Origin: Flavobacteriaceae bacterium | GTDB taxonomy: Bacteria; Bacteroidota; Bacteroidia; Flavobacteriales; Flavobacteriaceae | NCBI GenBank assembly: GCA_028279515.1 | Contig: JANQNQ010000003.1 | Location: 1-64,000 of the forward strand | DNA: 64,000 nt | Direction of reading: 5' to 3' | Notes under the pieces: generated by a model | The model's input: the letters and a program-made list of their open reading frames with translations, nothing else | Told to the model about the DNA's origin: nothing | Databases searched by the model: none | Shown here: one piece after another, positions 1 to 8,799 of the stretch | Layout: every line of letters begins with the position of its first letter | Position numbering within the stretch: position 1 is the stretch's first letter | Program-made: the position numbers and the translations under genes

Positions 1-113
1 AACCAAGAACCAAGAACCAAGAACCAAGAACCAAGAACCAAGAACCAAGAACCAAGAACCAAGAACCAAGAACCAAGAACCAAGAACCAAGAACTAAGAA
101 CTAAGAACTAATA
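1..113. repeat. Heptanucleotide tandem repeat (AACCAAG)n
   Basis: A perfect 7-bp tandem repeat of AACCAAG opens the window (about 13 copies) and passes into about three copies of the variant AACTAAG near 92-110. The left end is cut by the window edge, so the true copy number is unknown. No start codon, spacer or inverted structure is present, so this is not a CRISPR array. The variants all lie at one edge, as expected for slippage-driven growth with decay at the margin. The same AACCAAG core reappears at 38218-38226. Confidence 0.97.
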
Positions 114-166
114 GTTTACCATTTCTTTAAGACCTAGGTGTATTGAAAATAAGTACATTAGACTTC

Positions 167-817
167 ATGAATGTCTTGGTAAAAATACTCCTCACTTTTT
201 TTGGGTTACTCGCGAGTTCTAATGCAATATCGCAATATAGCGAAGATGAATGGGCCGAACGTGATACTTGGATGAAAGTAGCAGGAATCTTTGAAGCGGC
301 TTCAATGCAACAAGGATATGAAGTAGCTGACATAGGCTGCCACGAAGGATATCTATCTGTGCGCTTGGCAAAAGAGGTAGGAGAGAAGGGAATGGTCTAT
401 GCCGTTGATGTGCGTGACGACCGATTGCAAACTTTGAAAGAAACAGCCAAGAATAGGGGCCTCGAAAATATACAAACCATTTTAGGTGATTATGACAATC
501 CCAAACTACCTTCAGGAAAACTGGATGTGGTCTTTATTATTGACACCTATCACGAAATGGAAGATTACATGACCATCTTAAAGCATGTGAAACGTTCCTT
601 AAAATCTGGCGGGCGTGTTGTTATTTTCGAAAAATTAAAATCATGGGTACGAGGCGGCACAAGATCCGAACAAACAAAAGCCCATTCTTTATCTATAAAA
701 TACGTCAGACGGGAACTTAAAAGGGCAGGTTTTGCCATTACCAAAGAAGTGAAAGACCATGGAGATTGGGAAAAAGATTCTGACAAACAAATGTGGTTCA
801 TTGTAGCCCAAAAATAG
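167..817 (+). CDS. Exported class I SAM-dependent methyltransferase-like protein
   Basis: A 216-residue protein with a hydrophobic N-terminal signal (residues 1-23, ending ASSNAISQ), then a Rossmann methyltransferase fold. Motif I is D55-I-G57-C-H-E-G61, keeping the DxGxxxG spacing but lacking the usual central glycine. Motif II is VYAVDV with the acidic ribose-binding position, and motif IV-like FIIDTYHEM is followed by the GGRVVIFE strand. I chose ATG at 167 because it begins directly with the signal peptide; an in-frame TTG at 143 would add eight residues. An exported SAM enzyme is odd because SAM is cytoplasmic, so the hydrophobic segment may instead anchor it to the inner membrane. The substrate is unknown. 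The protein resembles UbiE/Methyltransf_31-type enzymes. The nearest neighbour on the same strand is an AraC regulator 78 bp downstream. Confidence 0.8.
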   Translation: MNVLVKILLTFFGLLASSNAISQYSEDEWAERDTWMKVAGIFEAASMQQGYEVADIGCHEGYLSVRLAKEVGEKGMVYAVDVRDDRLQTLKETAKNRGLENIQTILGDYDNPKLPSGKLDVVFIIDTYHEMEDYMTILKHVKRSLKSGGRVVIFEKLKSWVRGGTRSEQTKAHSLSIKYVRRELKRAGFAITKEVKDHGDWEKDSDKQMWFIVAQK

Positions 818-895
818 ACACTTCAAAGTCAGAATAATTCAAGATATTTGTTGTAACAAAATGAGTGTCTCACCGTCTCCTATGAAAACAACTTC

Positions 896-1693
896 ATGTT
901 TTTTATACCTAATTGTCCAGAAGTAATGAAGCATATTGATCACTATTGGGTGGTCAAAGATGTTGCCTCTTCGTTTCTGCAACAATCTAAGTTATATGCA
1001 TACCCTGGGATCACCCCCGATATGATTTTTGTACTCGAGGGCGGTGTTACCGTGGATTACCTCGGTGAACGAAAACAAATTTCAGGAAGTCAGCTGTATA
1101 GCTTCATTCATGACCGAGTGACCCTGGACGTTAGCGAACTCAAGTCATTTGTGGTAGTAAAGTTCAAGTCAAGAGGTCTTTCTTCACTCTTACCCTTTGT
1201 CAACGCGAAATCTGATCAACTAATGCGCCAATCAGTGGTTCATGCAGAAGATCTATTTGGAGAGACCATCTCTCGCTTAACAGCCCACCTGCGTACCTTG
1301 TCTGCAGAAGAAATCGCATCAGAATTAGACCAGTGGTTTCTTCAGCAATACCAAAAGGAAAAAGAGGGTTTTATGGTAGAGATCGCAGAAGAGATCAGTG
1401 ATAACTTCGATTTGCAAGAGATATTACAGGGTACCAAATATTCGTATTCTACTTTAGAAAGACATTTTAAAAGAGACACCGGACTTTCCCCTAAACGGTT
1501 TCAATCCCTAAGGCGCTACAAGGCTGCCGTACAAGAAATTTGCCTTACAGAAAATCAAGATTGGCAACATTATGTAGACAAGTATGGTTATTTTGACCAA
1601 AGCCATTTTATCAAGGAAATTAAGAAGTATACGGGCTTCACACCTTCAAATTTGGTGAAAGCAGCTTCTTTTGTAAAATACCGCCCTTCTTAA
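896..1693 (+). CDS. AraC-family transcriptional regulator
   Basis: A 265-residue cytoplasmic regulator. The N-terminal part has the NCPEVMKHIDHYWVV pattern of the DUF6597-type sensor domain found before AraC HTH domains in Bacteroidota. The C-terminal ~100 residues form a two-helix-turn-helix AraC domain (YSYSTLERHFKRDTGLSPKRF, then GYFDQSHFIKEIKKYTGFTP). The ATG at 896 fits the family start. Stop and next start are close: the beta-lactamase-fold gene begins 66 bp downstream on the same strand, so it is the likely target or operon partner. No ligand can be inferred. Confidence 0.9.
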   Translation: MFFIPNCPEVMKHIDHYWVVKDVASSFLQQSKLYAYPGITPDMIFVLEGGVTVDYLGERKQISGSQLYSFIHDRVTLDVSELKSFVVVKFKSRGLSSLLPFVNAKSDQLMRQSVVHAEDLFGETISRLTAHLRTLSAEEIASELDQWFLQQYQKEKEGFMVEIAEEISDNFDLQEILQGTKYSYSTLERHFKRDTGLSPKRFQSLRRYKAAVQEICLTENQDWQHYVDKYGYFDQSHFIKEIKKYTGFTPSNLVKAASFVKYRPS

Positions 1694-1759
1694 CTTTTGA
1701 TGAATTTTTACAATGACGCTTTGATAGAAACCCTCAAATTTGTCAAAAACAACAACAAC

Positions 1760-2902
1760 ATGAAGCACTATTTGATTCTCAGCATGTTCTCCATGATTTT
1801 TCTTGGATGTACTGTAACAGCTCAAAAAGACAAGGAAAACATTGAAGGTAAATTCCAATCGATTTTAGATGACGCTGTAAAAAAGCATCCGGACATTATA
1901 GGAATCTCCATCGCGATAATAGCACCAGACGTAGATGTTCATTGGACGGGCGCTGCGGGATACGATACCACAGAGAAGGACCAAAAACTATCGGCAGACC
2001 AACCTTTTAGAGTCGCCAGCGTAACTAAAACCTATGTAGCCGCCGCCATTCTTAGACTCTATGAAACCGGAGCAATTTCACTTAATGATCCCATCGCAAA
2101 GTACATAAGTGAGGCGCATAAAAAACTCTTGATAGAGGACGGATACGATCCAGAAAAAATTACGATCAAGCAATGCCTATACCATCGCAGCGGACTTTAT
2201 GACTACGCTATGGACGCATCGTATATGAATGCCGCATTTCAACAACAAGACAAACGTTGGACAAGAACAGAACAAATACAATATGCAATGAAGTACGGCG
2301 ACCCTCTCGGAACTCCAGGAAGTGTATATTCATATAGCGACACAGGGTATATTTTACTCGGAGAGATCATTGAAAAGGTACAGGGAGACGAACTTGCCAA
2401 CGCACTGAGAACCTTGTTGTCCTATGACAAATTAAAACTGAACAGCACTTGGCTAGAGAGTTTAGAAGATAGACCCCAAGGACTTCCAAGGCCCGTACAT
2501 CGTTATCACGAAGGAATGGATTTCACTGCATGGGATAATTCGATCGATCTTTATGGAGGCGGAGGTATTGCTTCCACCACCGAAGATATGGCTGTCTTTT
2601 TCAATGGTTTATTTAACGGAAAAGTATTCGATAAAGAAGAAACATTGACCTTAATGCTCACTAAGCCTGAAGAGTTATCCAATCAAAAAGACAACACCGA
2701 CTATCGAATGGGTTTAAGAAGAGCACTGGTTGAAGAAGGCGTTGAACTTTTCATGCACGACGGTTTTTGGGGAACCTTATGGGTGCACATACCTGACTAT
2801 AATTGCACCATAACCACCAATTACACCAACGATGGATCTGCGGGTGTGGTAAGTAGTTCCTTCAGAGTTGTAAAAGAACTGCTTAAAAAGCAAAAGAAAT
2901 AA
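1760..2902 (+). CDS. Serine beta-lactamase-fold hydrolase, lipoprotein
   Basis: A 380-residue protein of the class C beta-lactamase / D-alanyl-D-alanine carboxypeptidase / EstB superfamily. The N-terminus is a lipoprotein signal (hydrophobic stretch ending IFLGC, lipid-attachment Cys17). The catalytic SxxK is S87-V-T-K90. The YxN position reads YSD near residue 192, a variant seen in non-lactamase members, and the third element is HDG (in HDGFWGT) in place of KTG. These changes favour a peptidase or esterase role over antibiotic hydrolysis. The start is ATG 1760, which gives the lipoprotein signal directly; in-frame TTG 1697 and ATG 1700 would bury it. It follows the AraC regulator by 66 bp and may be controlled by it. 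Confidence 0.88.
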   Translation: MKHYLILSMFSMIFLGCTVTAQKDKENIEGKFQSILDDAVKKHPDIIGISIAIIAPDVDVHWTGAAGYDTTEKDQKLSADQPFRVASVTKTYVAAAILRLYETGAISLNDPIAKYISEAHKKLLIEDGYDPEKITIKQCLYHRSGLYDYAMDASYMNAAFQQQDKRWTRTEQIQYAMKYGDPLGTPGSVYSYSDTGYILLGEIIEKVQGDELANALRTLLSYDKLKLNSTWLESLEDRPQGLPRPVHRYHEGMDFTAWDNSIDLYGGGGIASTTEDMAVFFNGLFNGKVFDKEETLTLMLTKPEELSNQKDNTDYRMGLRRALVEEGVELFMHDGFWGTLWVHIPDYNCTITTNYTNDGSAGVVSSSFRVVKELLKKQKK

Positions 2903-2911
2903 GAAGTAGGC

Positions 2912-3712
2912 CTAGGTTTTATGCCCTGTTAGATAGAGAATAGCACCTGGGCCTGATTTTACTTTTCCGATGTCCCAGTGATAAGATTCATGGCCAGACA
3001 CTTCATCAACTAGTGCACGCATTTCATCAACCGAATAGGTTCGTAAAGACGAAGCCACACCATCCCACAAAACAAAAAGCGGCACAATCGGAATCAAATA
3101 CGTGAAGATGATTCTTCCGATACGAAAAGGTCTGATGAATGGGGTGGTCAGCAAAACACTGATAGGAGAGAGGAGCATGCCGATAATACTTCCCACACTT
3201 CGTTCTTGTCCTTCAAAAATGGCAATAGGCGCACCATTGTCCACTGCATCTTGAAGAATGGAAACCGCATCTTTTGGGCCAAAATGATGCAAAGCTAAGA
3301 ACAGCGTACGCATACCTTTGAGCTCTGCAGGGACATCACGTGCATCAATCGACGTACTGATGTACTCAAAATTAGCAGACTTTTTTGCTGTTCTTTCAAA
3401 CGCATCGATGTTCGGAAAATAATCCGTTAGTAGTATTTTCAACTCTGGATTTGTTTCATGCAACGCCTGCTGCAACCAAAGCCAACTACCACCGCCTCCT
3501 GAGCCAAGGTCGACAATGCGATTCTCTGCAGTGTTGGTTAGCATCTTCTCCAAAATGGGCACAATGGGTTTGTACATTTTAGTGGCATTGGCTAAAAACT
3601 GTAAAAAGTCAGTACCGTAATTTCTTAGAAAAGAAGGAAACCAAGATTGGTCTTCAAACTCAAACAGATTGATTCTTCCCATCGCAAATGGATTTATATC
3701 TTCAAGATACAC
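2912..3712 (-). CDS. Class I SAM methyltransferase-like protein
   Basis: A 266-residue protein whose centre is a Rossmann fold: RIVDLGSGGGGSWLW is motif I, LLTDYFP carries the acidic residue after strand 2, and ALHHFGPKDA is the strand-4 motif. The C-terminal third is hydrophobic (two probable membrane-associated helices around PISVLLTTPFIRP and IIFTYLIPIVPLFVLW), so it may work at the membrane. The start used is GTG at 3712; an ATG at 3682 is possible, but the preceding residues (INPFAMGRINLFEFEDQ) look like part of the protein. It converges with the beta-lactamase-fold gene with only 9 bp between stops. The substrate is not recognisable. Confidence 0.8.
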   Translation of the reverse strand: MYLEDINPFAMGRINLFEFEDQSWFPSFLRNYGTDFLQFLANATKMYKPIVPILEKMLTNTAENRIVDLGSGGGGSWLWLQQALHETNPELKILLTDYFPNIDAFERTAKKSANFEYISTSIDARDVPAELKGMRTLFLALHHFGPKDAVSILQDAVDNGAPIAIFEGQERSVGSIIGMLLSPISVLLTTPFIRPFRIGRIIFTYLIPIVPLFVLWDGVASSLRTYSVDEMRALVDEVSGHESYHWDIGKVKSGPGAILYLTGHKT

Positions 3713-3889
3713 CCTAATTACGATCTAAACAAAGACATTTACACATTGATTTTCATTCGACTTCAAGAACTCGAACCGTTTTTTTTCAGCATGAAAATAC
3801 CTTTAGCCCAAACACTGATATCGAGAATTTCTTTTTAGAACATATCATATTATTCGGTAATTTACATAGTACAATTCTGAAACTGATCA

Positions 3890-4951
3890 ATGAGCACAGA
3901 GAACGTTTATCAACTTACTTTTGACGTCATGAAGACCATGATGGGAGTACTGGTCTTGTCAGGAGGTATTTTATTCTATTATTTGCGAAAGATAAATTAT
4001 AAGAATCAATCAGCCTTTGCACTCATCATTCTGGGAATTTTAACACTTGTCAACGTATATGTCTTGAAGTTTTATGGAAATCAATTTTCAAATTTGCTCT
4101 TAGTTTCTGGGTTACTTTTTGGTCCACTCTTTTACAGTTTTATTCGCGAAAGTGTAGCGTCTTCTACAAATAGCTTGCGATCGTATTGGCCGCATGGGAT
4201 GCCAGCAATTTTACTATTGTTGGCTGTTGTTTTTAATGTTTTAGGCGGAAAAGAACCGTGGGCAGTTGTATCGGTGATGCTTCATTTTGGCGCTTATCTT
4301 TTAATGAGCGGACTATTGGTCTTTCACAACGATCGAATCAACATGGATAGAGAGAAAGGCAAGTTCCTAAAGAATCTATGGGTTGTACTTGCTTTGGCGT
4401 ATCTAGCTATTGTTTTTGAAGCACTCTTTTACGAGCCTCGCTTTCAATTCAGATATGCTATATTGGCTATTGTAGCCAGTGTATTATACTTAAGTATCCG
4501 TTGGGCGGTTCTTAAAATTCGAACGATAGTCAAGGCCTACCAAGAGAAAAAAGCAACACTGGCCGTAAAGAAATATAAAGATTCGATATTGACCTCGTCC
4601 AAGAGCAAAGACCTAGCAAACACCCTAGAGCGTTACATGACAGAAGAGAAGCCCTTTTTAAATGACTCGATCGACCTTAACTCTTTGGCTTCCGCAATAG
4701 GAGAGCATCCTAAAAGCTTATCGCAAGCGATCAATGAAAACTTCAATCGTAATTTCTTTGAATACGTGAATTCCTTCCGCATAAAAGAAGCGCAGCGTAT
4801 GCTAGCCGACCCTGAATACAACAACCACAAGATCTATGAGGTTATGTACGCAGTAGGGTTTAATTCGCGTTCTTCTTTCAATACTGCATTCAAAAAGATG
4901 ACGGGCTGCACCGCCAAACAATTTAGAGAAGAGGTCATAAAGAATTCATAA
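3890..4951 (+). CDS. Membrane-bound AraC-type regulator (multi-TM sensor + HTH)
   Basis: A 353-residue protein with about seven transmembrane helices in residues 15-210 followed by a cytoplasmic linker and a C-terminal AraC HTH domain (NSLASAIGEHPKSLSQAINENF, then IYEVMYAVGFNSRSSFNTAFKKMTG). This layout is common in Flavobacteriia, where the DNA-binding domain stays tethered to the inner membrane. The same architecture recurs in this window at 62492-63586. The ATG at 3890 is the only reasonable start. The small exported protein at 5023 follows 71 bp downstream and is the plausible target. The signal sensed is unknown. Confidence 0.88.
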   Translation: MSTENVYQLTFDVMKTMMGVLVLSGGILFYYLRKINYKNQSAFALIILGILTLVNVYVLKFYGNQFSNLLLVSGLLFGPLFYSFIRESVASSTNSLRSYWPHGMPAILLLLAVVFNVLGGKEPWAVVSVMLHFGAYLLMSGLLVFHNDRINMDREKGKFLKNLWVVLALAYLAIVFEALFYEPRFQFRYAILAIVASVLYLSIRWAVLKIRTIVKAYQEKKATLAVKKYKDSILTSSKSKDLANTLERYMTEEKPFLNDSIDLNSLASAIGEHPKSLSQAINENFNRNFFEYVNSFRIKEAQRMLADPEYNNHKIYEVMYAVGFNSRSSFNTAFKKMTGCTAKQFREEVIKNS

Positions 4952-5022
4952 AACTTGTTCGACTTCAGGCAACCGTACCGTGGTACGTATTAGGTTTTTT
5001 ACTATTGCCCAAAACAGATTTT

Positions 5023-5772
5023 ATGAGAACACTTTATTACTGCATTGTATTAGTGCTGTTGTGTATGACCCTCGCAAAAGCACAGACTGCCGAAAGCATT
5101 TTACAAAAATACACAGAGGTAACAGGAGGGCAAGAAAACTGGGACCGTGTACAATCGATGGATATCACCGGAACAGCCAAATTGGTAACTCAAAACATGG
5201 AACTCCCTTACCATCGTGTGATGCTTAACGACGGAAGACAAATCACTTCACTGGAGTTTAATGGTATGACCTATGTAGACACAGCCTACGATGGAACCAA
5301 AATTTGGGGTTCAAACTCCCAAATGGAAGCTGAAGTGAAAGACACAGAAGCTTTAGAAAACATGAAGCGCACCATGTCTGACTTCCCTTATCCAGGGCAC
5401 AACTGGAAAGAAAGAGGGTATAAGGCAACGTATATGGGAACTGAGCAAATAGAGGGCGTTGACACCTATAAAGTATTACTGGTAAGGCATACAAGACTGG
5501 TCAACGGAGAAGAAAAGGACAATGAACTGCTGATTTATTTTGATGCAAAGAGTTACTTTCCAATATTCACAGAATCCACTGCTTTTTCAGGGCCAAGTGC
5601 CGGCGGTACTATGCGCACATTTTTGTCTAACTACAAAGAAGTCGACGGATTGTTCTATCCGTTCACCGTGACTATGAAAAATGGAGATGAGACCTTTCAG
5701 ATTCTAGAAGCCACAACCGTTAAATGGAACGCTGAAATAGATCCTTCTATATTTGCAATGCCCACCAATTAG
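5023..5772 (+). CDS. Periplasmic lipoprotein-sorting (LolA-like) fold protein
   Basis: A 249-residue exported protein. Residues 1-19 form a signal peptide (MRTLYYCIVLVLLCMTLAKA, cleavage before QT). The mature part starts with ESILQKYTEVTGGQENWDRVQSM, the pattern of outer-membrane lipoprotein-sorting (LolA-like) domain proteins that form an open beta-barrel for hydrophobic ligands. It lacks a lipobox, so it is probably soluble in the periplasm. ATG 5023 was chosen because it begins the signal peptide; TTG 5005 would add six residues. It is preceded by a membrane AraC regulator and ends at a strong terminator hairpin. The true ligand is unknown; real LolA is a more distant relative. Confidence 0.72.
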   Translation: MRTLYYCIVLVLLCMTLAKAQTAESILQKYTEVTGGQENWDRVQSMDITGTAKLVTQNMELPYHRVMLNDGRQITSLEFNGMTYVDTAYDGTKIWGSNSQMEAEVKDTEALENMKRTMSDFPYPGHNWKERGYKATYMGTEQIEGVDTYKVLLVRHTRLVNGEEKDNELLIYFDAKSYFPIFTESTAFSGPSAGGTMRTFLSNYKEVDGLFYPFTVTMKNGDETFQILEATTVKWNAEIDPSIFAMPTN

Positions 5773-5789
5773 TCAGCCCAACATGCATG

Positions 5790-5822
5790 AAAACAGGCCC
5801 GCTAAAATTGCAGGCCTGTTTT
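5790..5822. terminator. Bidirectional rho-independent terminator
   Basis: A perfect 10-bp stem, AAAACAGGCC (5790-5799) with GGCCTGTTTT (5813-5822), around a 13-nt loop. It ends in T on one strand and A on the other, so it serves both converging genes (stops at 5772 and 5830). Confidence 0.9.
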
Positions 5823-5829
5823 GCTTATA

Positions 5830-6600
5830 TCAGTTGCTGGGATGCTTTTCTAGTTCCTTTTCGATGGCCTCTAAGAGTTCTTCGGCCAGTCCTTTGATCC
5901 AAGTGTAATTAGAGTTTTGGCTCACCGCATTACCTCTTCTACGACTTATCGCCGAAACATAAGGGGTGTTTAAAGATAAACTCGCAAAGTCGATGTTAGG
6001 GCGCTTTACGGCTCCGTAGCCCAAACGTTCAAAGTTTTCAGCTGAGATCAATATTGTATTCGTAATCTGCTCTGTATGATGATGGTGCATATAGAGTTGT
6101 GTGCTTACTTCATTGTTCTTTTCATTTCGATCATTAACGGCATAGTAACGAAACAACTGCGCCCGCAAGGTCTCATTTTTAAAGAAATCACCATGGCTAC
6201 TGGCTACTAATTGACTATAGGTGCTTTTCTCGGGCACAAAATACGACTCGTACACCAGCGATTCGTGAAGCGTTGTAAACCGTCTCATTTCATCTTTGGT
6301 TAAGGACGTTTTGGTGGCGGCCATCTTTATAATAGTATCGATATTGCGAATTCTCATTTCATTAATTCTTATGAAATTGTTGAAAGTTTGAATGTCGTTC
6401 TCAAGGTCGATCTTAAATTGCTTCAAATAGGTAACCATCTTTTGTTCCTGCTTATCATTCTCGTTCATGGTATTGATCTGCAAAGCAATAAGAATACCGA
6501 TCACGACCAATATGATCTCGCCTAAGGCATAGGTGATATAATTTCCGATCTTATTTTGTTTAAACACCTGATATCTGATTTTTCGAAAGAAATTGCCCAT
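5830..6600 (-). CDS. DUF6090 family membrane-anchored protein
   Basis: A 256-residue protein that begins with the recognisable DUF6090 signature: FFRKIRYQVFKQNKIGNYI, then one transmembrane helix (YALGEIILVVIGILIALQI), then NTMNEND and a helical domain. These proteins are abundant in Flavobacteriia, often in several copies per genome; the function is unknown. The basic N-terminus is predicted to be cytoplasmic and the long C-terminal helical part periplasmic. The ATG at 6600 begins the motif. It lies 64 bp after the same-strand DUF5694 gene, so the two could be cotranscribed, and it ends at the shared terminator at 5790-5822. Confidence 0.85.
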   Translation of the reverse strand: MGNFFRKIRYQVFKQNKIGNYITYALGEIILVVIGILIALQINTMNENDKQEQKMVTYLKQFKIDLENDIQTFNNFIRINEMRIRNIDTIIKMAATKTSLTKDEMRRFTTLHESLVYESYFVPEKSTYSQLVASSHGDFFKNETLRAQLFRYYAVNDRNEKNNEVSTQLYMHHHHTEQITNTILISAENFERLGYGAVKRPNIDFASLSLNTPYVSAISRRRGNAVSQNSNYTWIKGLAEELLEAIEKELEKHPSN

Positions 6601-6664
6601 GACGCAAACTTTAATTGATGATGAACTCCCGATTCTTTTTTATAAAGTGTTGATACGGTTCAAA

Positions 6665-7537
6665 TTATTTGGTGACAAATTCTTTCAGTTCTTTTCTTTT
6701 GAAGTCAACAGATGCGTCAGCAAGAAAGTTCAGGATAGGTACATGCCCAGCTCCGATCAACAGGAAAACCTTGTCCTTACCCGGTGTGCTTATATTCAGT
6801 AAGTTGTGAAAGATGCGTATGTTTCGATTGTACCACCACATAGAATTATCAGGGCCATAGTAGTCATTGCCTTCACCCATTTTAAAGTTGCCTATAAGGT
6901 AATGTCCGTGGCTATTGCTAAGTACCTTTGGATCGTTTTGAAGTAAAAAGTAATCAAGCAATGACATCTGTGTCTTAAGCTTGTCTCCGTATTTATAAAG
7001 CTCAAAGTACTTCTGATTGATTAGCATCTCTCTCTGAACCACATCCATTCCGGCCTTTTCAGCAAAGTATTGCTGCTTTTTTTTGTGTTCCTCATCGCTA
7101 AGGTTGCTTTCGTATCCTCTTGCCCTTGCATCAACGGCATATACTTTTTTATGCCCAAGCATTTTTGCAAGCCTAAAGCCTACTTGATAGATTTCATTGG
7201 ATTTTAGCTCAAACTTTCCTTCCAAATAAGCATTGTAAAGGGAATCTAAGCGTGCCTGTCCAGATCTATTCACCTCCAGCGCGATCTTGGTAGGTCCGAA
7301 TTTTTTGATGGTTTTTAATACCTCCTGAAGCTCTTTCTGTTTTTCTTCGGAAAATATATTGATTTCATGCTCAGGCTTGTAATCATCCAACCCTGGATTG
7401 CTGAAGTGAAAGGTTCCTAAAACCAATAAATCTGAAGATTTAACAGGGGCAAAGTGTTTGTCAATGTCTGTGACGTCTTGCGCCGATACGATCGAAGCGA
7501 TCAATGTAAAACTAAAGAGTAAAACTAATTTTTTCAT
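6665..7537 (-). CDS. DUF5694 family exported protein (TraB/GumN-like)
   Basis: A 290-residue exported protein with signal peptide (MKKLVLLFSFTLIASIVSAQ). The mature sequence has VLGTFHFSNPG near the N-terminus, PTKIALEVNR in the middle, GHKKVYAVDARARG, and a C-terminal FLLIGAGHVPILNFL. These are the conserved blocks of DUF5694, a group distantly like the TraB/GumN (Tiki/ChaN) fold, which includes metal-dependent proteases; the G-T-x-H and G-x-G-H histidines are the likely metal ligands. The catalytic role is inferred, not shown. It is divergent from the histidine kinase gene at 7744, with a TAnnTTTG promoter box at 7561-7568. Confidence 0.8.
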   Translation of the reverse strand: MKKLVLLFSFTLIASIVSAQDVTDIDKHFAPVKSSDLLVLGTFHFSNPGLDDYKPEHEINIFSEEKQKELQEVLKTIKKFGPTKIALEVNRSGQARLDSLYNAYLEGKFELKSNEIYQVGFRLAKMLGHKKVYAVDARARGYESNLSDEEHKKKQQYFAEKAGMDVVQREMLINQKYFELYKYGDKLKTQMSLLDYFLLQNDPKVLSNSHGHYLIGNFKMGEGNDYYGPDNSMWWYNRNIRIFHNLLNISTPGKDKVFLLIGAGHVPILNFLADASVDFKRKELKEFVTK

Positions 7538-7560
7538 GTTGTTTGATTTTAATGTTGCTC

Positions 7561-7568
7561 CAAAACTA
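7561..7568 (-). promoter_or_regulatory. Bacteroidota -7 box (TAGTTTTG) for the DUF5694 gene
   Basis: Read on the minus strand this is TAGTTTTG, an exact match to the Bacteroidota TAnnTTTG element, 24 bp before the ATG at 7537. I see no good -33 TTTG at the usual spacing, so the assignment rests on the -7 box and its position. Confidence 0.5.
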
Positions 7569-7743
7569 GGTGTCGCAAACCTCTTATTTGGATGCTTTAC
7601 ATGAACTCGTTCGTTTGCTTCATAAACGGGGTCGTTTTTCTGATGAAGTGATTCGTAGTATTGATTTTAGGGGTTTGTATAAAGAAATGAGGGGTTTGTC
7701 ATACGATGGTAATTCTTTTATAGAAATTGAATACTTTCACCTC

Positions 7744-8799
7744 ATGAAAACAAAACACACCTGGAAATACCATCTTATTTTGGGTATCGTCATTGTATTC
7801 TTACAGTACTTCAATGACTATGTTTATGGAGGTAAAGAATATTTCTTAGGAAACTTCAGATATCCTAGCGGACTTGCAAAACTTAGCTTCTTCATGAGCT
7901 TTTATGCGGTGTATTTTTTGAATTTTAACTGGGTGTGCCCTAGATTTTTGTCAAAGAAGAATCGTCGCTATTTCGTTCCGATGCTTATAGGATTATTCTT
8001 CGTTTTTGCCGGAATTCGGTTTTTGTTAGAGGAAGTGATAGGGTTCTATCTTACAGGGCAGCACAACTATCACGAGAGTAAACGTGTATTTGGGTACTAC
8101 GTTTTTGATAATTCATATTATGCGTTGAAAGCGATCTTGTTTAGTACCTCTTTGTATTTATTATTACGGTACATTGAAAACAAAGACAAGTTGCACAGCT
8201 TGGAAATGGAGCATAAGAAGGCCGAGCTCAGTGTTCTGAAGAACCAATTAGAGCCACATTTCCTGTTCAATACGCTAAATGCGTTCTATACAGAGTTAGT
8301 AGATACGCAACCAAAAACGGCAAAAAACATCCACAAACTGTCCGAAATGCTTCGCTATGTCACCTATAAAGCACAGACCGATTACATGCCCTTAGCGGAA
8401 GAAATCGCATTCATTGAAGATTATATTCATTTGAATAGAGAGCGCTTTGAAAACAATCTGTTTCTTGATTATACAATAGAAGGAAGCGTTACCGATCAAA
8501 AAATCCCTTCGATGGTACTGATTCATTTCGTAGAAAATATCTTTAAGCATGGTGCTTTGAACGATCCAGAACATCCCGCGAAACTCGCAATAAAGGTCAA
8601 GAAAGATGAAGTAGAGATCCTGACACACAACAAGGTGTCTAAAGTACAAAGCTATAGTGTACAAGGGATAGGTAGAGATAATCTAAAACGTAGGTTATCA
8701 TTGATATACAAGGATAATTATACACTAGATTATGGTCATAAAAACGCGTATTTTGAAACCCATTTGCGTTTACCATTTATAAAAGAAGTTCATGAGTAA
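7744..8799 (+). CDS. LytS-type sensor histidine kinase
   Basis: A 351-residue inner-membrane kinase. Four transmembrane helices occupy about residues 8-145. A coiled linker (LHSLEMEHKKAELSVLKNQLE) leads to the His_kinase domain with the phospho-acceptor motif EPHFLFNTLN, and a HATPase_c-like end carries VENIFKHG (N box) and GIGRDNLKRRL. The start is ATG 7744. An in-frame GTG at 7570 would add 58 residues but would put the start on top of the divergent promoter and before a non-membrane stretch. The gene overlaps its response regulator by 8 bp (8792-8799), so the two are translationally coupled. Confidence 0.92.
   Translation: MKTKHTWKYHLILGIVIVFLQYFNDYVYGGKEYFLGNFRYPSGLAKLSFFMSFYAVYFLNFNWVCPRFLSKKNRRYFVPMLIGLFFVFAGIRFLLEEVIGFYLTGQHNYHESKRVFGYYVFDNSYYALKAILFSTSLYLLLRYIENKDKLHSLEMEHKKAELSVLKNQLEPHFLFNTLNAFYTELVDTQPKTAKNIHKLSEMLRYVTYKAQTDYMPLAEEIAFIEDYIHLNRERFENNLFLDYTIEGSVTDQKIPSMVLIHFVENIFKHGALNDPEHPAKLAIKVKKDEVEILTHNKVSKVQSYSVQGIGRDNLKRRLSLIYKDNYTLDYGHKNAYFETHLRLPFIKEVHE

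Noticed and set aside
1-113. Possible CRISPR array at the window start
   Set aside because: The repeat is a continuous 7-bp unit with no spacers, and no cas genes are near.
1760-2902. True beta-lactamase resistance gene
   Set aside because: The second and third motifs are YSD and HDG, not YxN and KTG, and the protein is a lipoprotein; peptidase/esterase is more likely.
7570-7743. 58-codon N-terminal extension of the LytS kinase from GTG 7570
   Set aside because: It would start on top of the divergent promoter box and add a non-membrane stretch before the first helix; ATG 7744 fits the family.
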